Shown here: positions 56,371 to 64,000 of the stretch, piece by piece | How positions within the stretch are numbered: position 1 is the stretch's first letter | Layout of the letters: the number at the start of each line of letters is the position of its first letter | Source: Ceratothoa steindachneri | Taxonomy: Eukaryota; Arthropoda; Malacostraca; Isopoda; Cymothoidae | NCBI GenBank assembly: GCA_963969495.1 | Contig: OZ018333.1 | Coordinates: 17,639,937 to 17,703,936 of the forward strand | Direction: 5' to 3' | DNA length: 64,000 nucleotides | The notes under the pieces: model-generated | What the model was told of the DNA's origin: nothing | Databases searched by the model: none | What the model saw: only the letters and a program-made list of their open reading frames with translations | Translations under genes and position numbers: made by a program

Positions 56371-58901
56371 TTATATAGGGTGATTTCACATGCAATTCAT
56401 AGAGTATTCCAGCCGAGAGTCAGCCCAGAGAGTATAAATATGATAGCGCTATCCCAAGAGCATACTTTGAATGCAGAAAAACAAGACATTACTAGAGAGA
56501 CTGCAAGAAAATGGAAAGGAAATGTATCAACTGCGGAGGGTCACACAGAACCATGTCAATGGAGTGCCTCAAACGCAAAGAAGTTAAAAGGAAACTCCAC
56601 CGATGCTGGAGTTGCGAAAGCCACTGTTAACAAAATGAGAGAGGCCAGAATGCACCTGGCAGTAGCTAATGGCGTATCAATGGAGGTATTGATGTGTATC
56701 TTATACGTTCACGTAATGAATATCGGGAACCGGAATGTTCAAATCAACATTAAACGACATGCTTGAGAAGAACTGTATGAAGATGATGTGGTTCCTTGAA
56801 AACCATCCATCTTAGGAAATACTGGACCTTAGTGTGGCCAAACCCTAGGTATAACGTCCCAGAAAAACAACAACCGTAAACAACAACACTAAAGAAGGAA
56901 CAAGTCTAGACGCAACAGAAAAAAACACAAGGGAGGGGAAGAACTCACCAGACGTGATAGCGCGACTAGTGAACATTTCTACCAATAAACCCAGATAAAA
57001 GAGCAATGAATATTAGATTACAAAGAAATCGATGGCTTAGATGAAGCCTACTTGACAGTTGAAATAGAGATATCTCCAATAATAATAGCCACCGGATACC
57101 TGCCTTACAATATCAATATTCCGCCCGTCACCGAAGGATGTAATCACAGAGGAATATTACTAGGAATAAATCAGAATCCGATACAGGTACCGGTACCGGA
57201 GAGGAAGAGCTACAATAGGGCAAACTGGAATGAATACAAAAAAGATGTTAAAAGATTCTTCTCAGCCGATCTTGAAACTAACCTGGAGAAAAATTGATGA
57301 AGAAATTGAGCCTATGAAATCAGCTCTCATTGAGTCAGAGAAGAGAAGGGTACCGAAAACGAGACACAGCACATTCCCTCAACCAATATGGGCAGAAGAG
57401 ATGAGGAAGTAGAACCAACCACTCAGCAGTCTACGATCAAGTTACAATTTCCAAACCAACCAGAGAACAACAAATCACTTAGAAGACAAAAAGAAGAGTC
57501 GAGATATCTCGATGAAGAAAAAAAGAACAATATTGGAGAGCATCAACAGAAAAATTGATGTCGAAAAAAGACTTAAAGAAAACTGGAGGCTAATAAACAA
57601 AATGAAAGGAAGATACCCAAGGAGAAAGATAGCACTACGAAATTAACAAGAAAAAAAAAGATGACAGCACCATCGAGCCTAATTTCAAACGACACTGGAA
57701 ATCCGTATTTTTCATAGCACCGGAAGAAAATGCAGAATTCAATCCAGCAACAGATGAGATTGTTGGCGCAAATCTCCGAAACAACCAACAAAAAATCCCC
57801 CGAATAGCAGTCCTAGAACAACAAAGTGAAAAGAATCAGGGGCATAGGGCCACAATTACCATCGAAGAACTAAAAAACGATATAAGTTCATTGAAACAAA
57901 AAGCGCTAGGCGCCTCCGAAAGCACCAGATTTACACTCACCAGGCACCGGAAAACATCATTAAATCGATTAAGAACATATTCAATGCGTGCTTCAGCACT
58001 GGATACTTCGCATATGGCTTCAAACTAGCCAAAATGATCCTCACCATAAAACCAAGCAAACCACCGAATCCTCTTACCGACTACAGACCTATATCATTTC
58101 TGAATTCCACCGGAAAAGTCTTTGAGAAAAATCTTTCCCATAGGACTTGTAAAATATGTCACTGAAAGCAATCTCTATATGAATACCAATTCGTATTTCG
58201 TAAAGGAAGAGACACCACAATACCATTTGGCATCATCACAGAGAAAATCACCAAGGCCAAAGCAGAGAAAAATACATCGATGTGGTCCTCAGATATGTAG
58301 AAAAAGTCTTTAACAAAGTCTGGGTCACATGTATGCAACATAAGATCTTGAACCTATAAATCAACAATAATCTGGAGGGAATTCTCTACGACTATCTGGC
58401 AGATAGAAGAGCATCCGTAGTCAATGACTAAACAGAACTCGAGTTCGAATTGAAAGCTGGACTGCCGCAGGGAGCTGTCTCGTCTCCACGCTGTACTCTA
58501 TTTACACATGGGACCTGTCAACACCTTTAATGTCCGAATGCCTCAATATCCAATTCGCAGACGACAGCAGCCATCTAGTCGTATGTCGATACAATAATGT
58601 GAGATCTCAGGCACAAACAACAGCTGTAGAGATTGAAAACATCAATCATTTCGAGAAGAACTTGAAAATAAGAACGAATAAAAGAAAATTAACCGTATAG
58701 TCTCTATCTAGAAAGGAAAAGTAACAGCTATCAAAATACAAGGACAGCTGGATAGATATCAATCTGAAGGAAAAGTACTAGGGGTAAAGATAACCTTAAG
58801 AGGCTACACAAAACACTTAGCCGAAAGGATAGAAGGAGTAGCCCATGTGAAGCATCATATATTCATTAAAAGGATTAAGCGCAGGGAACAAAAGAAAAAT
58901 C

Positions 58902-60466
58902 GGATCAATTTAAGATTAGGCACCTAAAGTCACTCACTTCAAGAATAAGCACCTGCATTTCGTTCGATTCAAGATAAGTAACCCGCGTTTCGTTCAATTT
59001 AAGATATGGCAGCTAAAGTCGCTCTGTTAGCGACTCACAAGGTGACTTATGAGAGAAAAGAAAAATAATGCAAATTACTAAAGAAAGACATTGAATAGAA
59101 AAATATTTAAAGGATCATTTAAATATCACATTGTTCAGTTATATGATCACATAAGCTTTGAAATGGGTTTGACGAAAACCTGTCCTGCCACATAGATTGA
59201 AACAAAGATGTATGTAGAAAATCTCGTTTGCAACCTCTGATTGTTTTAATTTTTGGTTTCTGCTTATTCCAATAAGACTATGTTTTGTGTGTGAACACCA
59301 GTATTTTTATCTTAATAAACTAAATTTAAGTAAATTTAAATTTGGGTAAACTAAATTTAAGGTAAGTTACGATCTACTAAGAGACCTTCCAAATATTTAC
59401 AACTCAAGAATAAGCACCTGCGTTTCGTTCAATTCAAGATAAAGCACCTGCTTCGATCAATTTAAGATAAAGTACGAGGGGAAGTCAATAAGTTTTGCAA
59501 TTCGGATATAAGGAAACGAGATATGAGGAAAAGTGTTTTATTATTTTTCAATATAACTACCCTCGACTTCAATGCACTTGCGCCACTTGTCCCTGGGGCT
59601 TCGAATTGCCGACAACCAGAAATCTCCCGACTGCTGTTCAATCCACTCCTGGACGGCGAGCTGGACATCTTCATCGTCCCCAAACCGGCGTCCACGCAGT
59701 GCAGCCTTGAGCTGGCGGAATAAAAAGTAGTCGTTAGGGGCCAGATCTGGACTGTAGGGGAGATGGTTGAGCTCCTCGAATCCGCACTCGTGCAGGGCAG
59801 CTTGTGCAACTCTGGCCTTGTGGACTTTGACGACGTCGAAGTCGATCATGGGGCGTGAGGTTTCTAGGGACCCAACGGACAGAGACCTTGGTCATGGCCA
59901 AATTGTCGTGGATGATGTTGATAACACTTCCATTTGATATTCCAAGTTCTCGCTCGATTTCTTTGACCTTCACCAGTCGATTTTCGAGGATCCTCCTCTC
60001 CACACGGGCCACATTGTCCTCGTTGGTCACGTCTAATGGGTGTCCTGAATGAGGGTCATCTTCAAGGGACTCACGACCATGGCGGAACTCCCTATTCCAG
60101 CGAGCAATGGTTACATATGAAGGAGCGGTGTCAGTGTACACTGCAACTATGCGTTCATGGACCTCTTTTGCATTCTTGCCTTCCCTTGTCAAAAATTTGA
60201 TCACTGCGCGGTACTCAACCTTCTCCATTGTCGAAATATTTGTGACTGATGATCTGCGATAAACTATTGCTCCTTAAATAGACGAGGCAGGAGCGTGCGG
60301 CTGCAGGTACTGAAATGTCATAACTTGTCCTAACACCCCCACAAACAGCCATCCCCCTTCCTCTGTTTTGCCCTACCGATTCGCAAAACTTATTGACCGC
60401 CCCTCGTACCTGCGTTTCGATCAATTTAAGATTAGGCATCTTAGGTGCCTAATCTTAAATTGATCC
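58902..60466. mobile_element. Nonautonomous inverted-repeat DNA transposon (host of a mariner)
   Basis: Perfect 26-bp inverted termini starting GGATCAATTTAAGATTAGGC lie at 58,902-58,927 and 60,441-60,466. Flush with them are 8-bp sequences GAAAAATC (58,894-58,901) and TAAAAATC (60,467-60,474), probably a target duplication with one change. Subterminal repeats contain AAGCACCTGCGTTTCG and TCAATTTAAGATA. Removing the mariner inside leaves about 630 bp. There is no coding region. An 8-bp duplication is usual for hAT, P and some other superfamilies, but the termini do not let me choose. The insertion cleanly splits the LINE relic. Confidence 0.85.
59475..60406 (-). mobile_element. Mariner with internal deletion (copy 3), complete ends
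   Basis: 932 bp with TA at 59,473-59,474 and 60,407-60,408. Termini read CGAGGGGCGGTCAATAAG on one side and CGAGGGGAAGTCAATAAG on the other. The transposase starts at 60,228 (MEKVEYRAVIKFLTREGKN). It stays open through both HTH regions (VTIARWNREFRHGRESLEDD, EIERELGISNGSVINIIHDN) to RWVPRNLTPHDRLRR, which is joined to a later segment in another frame: VHKARVAQAALHECGFEEL, SPDLAPNDYFLFRQLKAAL with the third Asp, up to CIEVEGSYIEK (59,541). The deletion removes the catalytic core including the first Asp. It could move only with enzyme from elsewhere. Confidence 0.92.
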
Positions 60467-61249
60467 TAAAAATCTATCATGATGTAGGAAGGGAGGCGCT
60501 AATCTACCTTCTAATCCCTATTAACAACCTATCTAAATGAAGGAAAAGAGAGCTTCCAAAAGTTCAAAACAAAGCCCTCTCTCTAATCCCAAACACCAGG
60601 AGAATCGACACGAGCACTCAGAGAGACTAAGATTGAACCGCTTACCATCGCTATAAAAACAGCAAAATAAAATCGGGAGTAAAGTTGAAAACTTTTCTTC
60701 ATTTTTTGCAGAAAACATGAGTTAACACTCCTTTTAACTCCAGAATCCCTAGTGGAAGAACTCAACAGGGAATAGTGGAAACACCATTGTACACATAACT
60801 AAGAAAACAACCAGGTCAAGAACCAGATAAACCTTAACCGAACTAGACACTAAAATCACCTAGCAAGACTCCCAAAAAGTGATGACCTAATTGACACTCA
60901 AAGTGACTAGATTATCCAAGTGTAAACTACAGTGAAGTGAAAACTAAAGTGTAATGAATCATATTTAATTTGCTTAACTATAGTGAATTAAGACAAAAAG
61001 TGATCAATTATAGTGAAGTGAAAGAATAAAGTGAACGTGAAGAAAAAGGGACGAAAAAAAAGAAGCACATACACAAAAGAGATTGGTCGATTCACGCGAC
61101 AACTTTACAGAAGTTGCAATCGCTTACCAGTAGAGCAACAGGTAAGAAGAGGAATAAATTAGGACGTGGTTCGGATTTCACGTTAATCAGTAGGTCCAAA
61201 AAAATATGGAGTTATTCCATTCTATCTCCTATCCTCATCTCTCAGTACT

Positions 61250-61810
61250 CGATTTTTCTCTGATGAGAGAAACTTCGACCAAGATCAAAAAGTAGACCTC
61301 AAGAATGACAGAGTGACAAGCGAGGTTCCAACCATAATGCATACCGAGTTACCAGCAACCCTGATGGTTTGGGGAGTCGTTAACAATGAGGGCGATGCCA
61401 TGCCCCTTCACTTTTTTATCATGGGACTTAATAGTCAATGCTGCTGCCTACACAGAGGTGTAGGGAAAGGTTTTGTGGCCCTGGATAGACAGAATACCAG
61501 GTAACGGAAGACCTTATATCTTCCAACAAGACTCTGCACCATCTCAAAGGGCTAGAACAACCGAACCCATGTTCTCCCAGACACATGGCCCCCTTGCTTC
61601 CCCGACCTTATTCCACTGGACTATTACGTATGGGGCGTCGTCGAAATAGGGGCCAATGAACACCCCTATAACACCATTTTATCTCTCAAGTCCGCCATAA
61701 CAAAGACTAATGTCCGAAATTGATAAAGATCATCTGATTCGGTCATGTCAACGCTTCAGACCCCGAATCGAAGCAGTCATTGAGGCTAATTGGAGATTTA
61801 TTGAATAAGC
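61250..61810 (+). pseudogene. maT-like transposase relic, C-terminal half
   Basis: FSDERNFDQDQKVDLKNDR gives the first Asp (about 61,257). LPATLMVWGVVNNEGDAMPL and FFIMGLNSQ follow at 61,350-61,440. The second Asp is in YIFQQDSAPSQRAR (about 61,530). After a frame change, FPDLIPLDYYVWGVVEIGAN gives the third Asp (about 61,615). The tail contains RSCQRFRPRIEAVIEANWRF near 61,790. The spacing between the last two Asps is shortened by a small deletion. The N-terminal HTH part is not recognisable upstream. Confidence 0.72.
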
Positions 61811-61941
61811 GTTATCAGATTTCTCGAGATTATTTGTAGCGATTTTAATTTAAATACAACTTTTCTCTGATGTGCTATGCGTTCTTTTCTACATTCCTAC
61901 AAATGATCTCAAAATATTGAGCCACTCTAGATATATATAAA

Positions 61942-63156
61942 GGGTGTTCCAATAACTTGGACCGATTTTAAATGAGAGTTAAGTTTAAGCGTCTAATGAT
62001 TTTTTTATTTTGCTCTTATATTTAACAACTTCAGTCTTTGGCAATTTCAACCATGGAAAGATTAACAATCGAACAACGTGTTAAAGTTATCGAAGCCTAT
62101 TACGAAAATGGACGTTCAAACAGAAACGCATTTCAAGCACTTCGCGATTCTTTTGGTCAACATAATCGACCAACCGAGAGTGCAATTGGGAAAATTGTTC
62201 GTAAATTCAAACAAACGGGGTCGGTGGCAGATATGAAAACGCCATTGCGTGCTCGTTTACGCCGTTCAGTTGAAAACATTGCTGCAGTGCGCGAGAATGT
62301 GGCCGAAGATCCAGACACCTCTATTCGCCATCGCGCGCAGAAATCGAACCTCTCCACAACAACGTTACATCGAATTTTGACAAAAGAGTTGTCTCTACAC
62401 GCTTACAAAATTCAATTGGCACAAGAACTGAAGACTGCTGAGCATTTGAAGCACCGTGCATTCGTCAATTGGGTGTACGAGCAAAGACAAGCCGATAATG
62501 ATTTTTCGCAAAAAATCATCTTTAGTGATGAAGCCCATTTTCATCTTGGTGGATTCGTTAATAAGCAGAATTGTCGCATTTGGGCTGATGAAAATCCCAG
62601 GAAGATTGTTGAAAAGCGACTGCATCCACAAAAGGTTTGGTGTGCATTTTTTGCTAGCGGAATCACTGGGCCGTATTTCTTCGAACATGATGCCAGGAAT
62701 TCTGTTACGGTGACAAGCGAGCGATACCGTGCCATGATAACCAACTTTTTATGGCCTGAAATGAATTCTATGGATGTCGAAGATCTGTGGTTTCAACAGG
62801 ACGGCGCCACAGGCCACACAGCCAATGCAACAATGGCTTTATTAAATGAGAAGTTCCCAGGTCGCATCATCTCTCGAAACAGCGAGGTCAATTGGCCACC
62901 ACGATCGTGTGACTTGACGCATTTAGATTTCTTCCTTTGGGGTGATCTCAAAAGTAAGGTCTATGCCAACAATAATTCAACAGCTGAAGGATGAGATAAT
63001 GAGGCATATTGGTGAGATCGAGGAGCAACTATGCAGAGACGTCATCAAAGATTTTGACCATCGAGTGGAAGTGTGCCGCCGAAGCCTTGGCGGACATTTT
63101 CACCAATAACACTGTTTTATTTACTGCTAACTTCGATCCGTCTTAATGGAACACCC
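61942..63156 (+). mobile_element. DD41D Tc1/mariner-superfamily transposon, nearly intact
   Basis: About 1.2 kb with short inverted termini GGGTGTTCCA(A/T)TAA at 61,942 and 63,156. It lies in TA-rich flanks and touches a (TA)n tract on the right. It encodes one transposase with a single late frameshift. Confidence 0.88.
62038..62994 (+). CDS. Transposase, DD41D (rosa-like) type, C-terminus frameshifted
   Basis: An open frame of 318 codons. The likely start is the second Met, MERLTIEQRVKVIEAYYENG. Residues about 10-60 and 65-120 form the paired helix-turn-helix DNA-binding region. Catalytic Asps are D164 in IIFSDEAHFHL, D255 in WFQQDGATGHTA and D297 in LTHLDFFLWG. The last two are 41 residues apart, as in rosa-type enzymes. 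After VYANN the frame ends at TGA. In the next frame the expected tail continues (QQLKDEIMRHIGEIEEQLCR, DFDHRVEVCRRSLGGHFHQ) to about 63,108, so one frameshift near 62,975 removes about 40 residues. HPQKVWCAF seems two residues shorter than the relatives I recall. Confidence 0.9.
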   Translation: MAISTMERLTIEQRVKVIEAYYENGRSNRNAFQALRDSFGQHNRPTESAIGKIVRKFKQTGSVADMKTPLRARLRRSVENIAAVRENVAEDPDTSIRHRAQKSNLSTTTLHRILTKELSLHAYKIQLAQELKTAEHLKHRAFVNWVYEQRQADNDFSQKIIFSDEAHFHLGGFVNKQNCRIWADENPRKIVEKRLHPQKVWCAFFASGITGPYFFEHDARNSVTVTSERYRAMITNFLWPEMNSMDVEDLWFQQDGATGHTANATMALLNEKFPGRIISRNSEVNWPPRSCDLTHLDFFLWGDLKSKVYANNNSTAEG

Positions 63157-63157
63157 G

Positions 63158-63839
<682 letters not shown>

Positions 63840-64000
63840 ATCTAAAAAAAAGCAGCCATGGTTAATTTTTTATAAATTTTCTGAACTTTGCCAATTATAA
63901 TAATTTTAAAAAGGAACTAAACTAAATTTCCCCCCTTTCAAAAAATCACGTTGCTAAAATATAGTTATAGATAAAATAAAAAAGCAGCTATAGTTAAATT
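63840..64000 (+). repeat. Copy of the Helitron-associated segment seen at 53.2 kb
   Basis: The stretch with GCAGCCATGGTTAATTTTT and TTTTCTGAACTTTGCCAATT is the reverse complement of 53,190-53,290. It runs toward the window edge. The rest of the element would lie outside. Confidence 0.65.

Larger units (their letters stand above)
56380..60850 (+). pseudogene. I/R1-type LINE relic, interrupted at 58,902-60,466
   Basis: ORF1 is seen only as a knuckle, CINCGGSHRTMSMEC, at about 56,520-56,570. The endonuclease appears at 57,030-57,190 (EIDGLDEAYLTVEIEISPII, ATGYLPYNINIPPV, then HRGILLGINQNP), with its middle deleted. The linker NRANWNEYKKDVKRFF follows. RT pieces are FKRHWKSVFFIAPEENAEF (57,690), NPLTDYRPISFLNSTGKVFE (58,070), AGLPQGAVSSP (58,460), an LNIQFADDSS-like stretch (58,550), and VLGVKITLRGYTKHLAERI (58,770). 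The frame picks up again beyond the insertion as KVQNKALSLIPNTRRI (60,560). It is the same clade as the relic at 1-2.7 kb. Many frameshifts are present. Confidence 0.74.

Overview
The window looks like intergenic DNA from an invertebrate animal nuclear genome. I find no convincing host gene, rRNA gene or canonical tRNA gene. Almost everything readable is a transposable element, a transposon relic or a tandem repeat. The mix includes DD34D, DD37D and DD41D mariner relatives, Tc1, Penelope-like elements (PLEs), I/R1-type and CR1-type LINEs, tRNA-derived SINEs, Helitron-like ends, very long (TA)n tracts and many satellites. This suggests an arthropod, perhaps a decapod crustacean, or another repeat-rich invertebrate. 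The species is inference, not something I can read directly.

Layout. 1-2.7 kb: a decayed I/R1-type LINE on the minus strand. 4.8-7.2 kb: 30-bp and 21-bp satellites. 8.06-9.0 kb: a deleted mariner. 10.2-13.2 kb: degenerate satellites and microsatellites. 13.2-22.2 kb: a cluster of PLE fragments, head-to-head palindromes, SINE-like units and a Tc1 element, repeatedly bounded by (TA)n. 22.6-31.2 kb: a SINE, then five adjacent satellites interrupted by one DD41D transposon. 31.4-34.6 kb: a readable 5'-truncated CR1-type LINE and a second CR1 relic inside an 88-bp satellite. 36.3-44.0 kb: a mariner split by a 6.7-kb I-clade LINE with ORF1, endonuclease, RT and RNase H. 44.4-52.1 kb: a dispersed repeat family, relics of Tc1, PLE, maT-like and mariner elements, and a decayed copy of an arthropod multicopy gene upstream of a Helitron-like 3' end. 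54.2-61.8 kb: maT-like and PLE relics fused together, then an I/R1-type LINE relic into which a short inverted-repeat transposon inserted, which was itself hit by a mariner. 61.9-63.2 kb: a nearly intact DD41D transposon.

The most interesting structure is in the PLE material. Several PLE 3' ends carry a hammerhead-ribozyme-like core followed by an A/T-rich tail and a (TA)n tract. Two copies (18,485-18,527 plus; 47,873-47,918 minus) have all three stems, and two more are decayed. PLE fragments and other units recur as head-to-head inverted pairs lying between (TA)n tracts. Other notable structures are a three-layer transposon nest at 56-61 kb, a mariner family whose three copies share one internal deletion, and an I-clade LINE nested in a mariner with a visible 15-bp target duplication.
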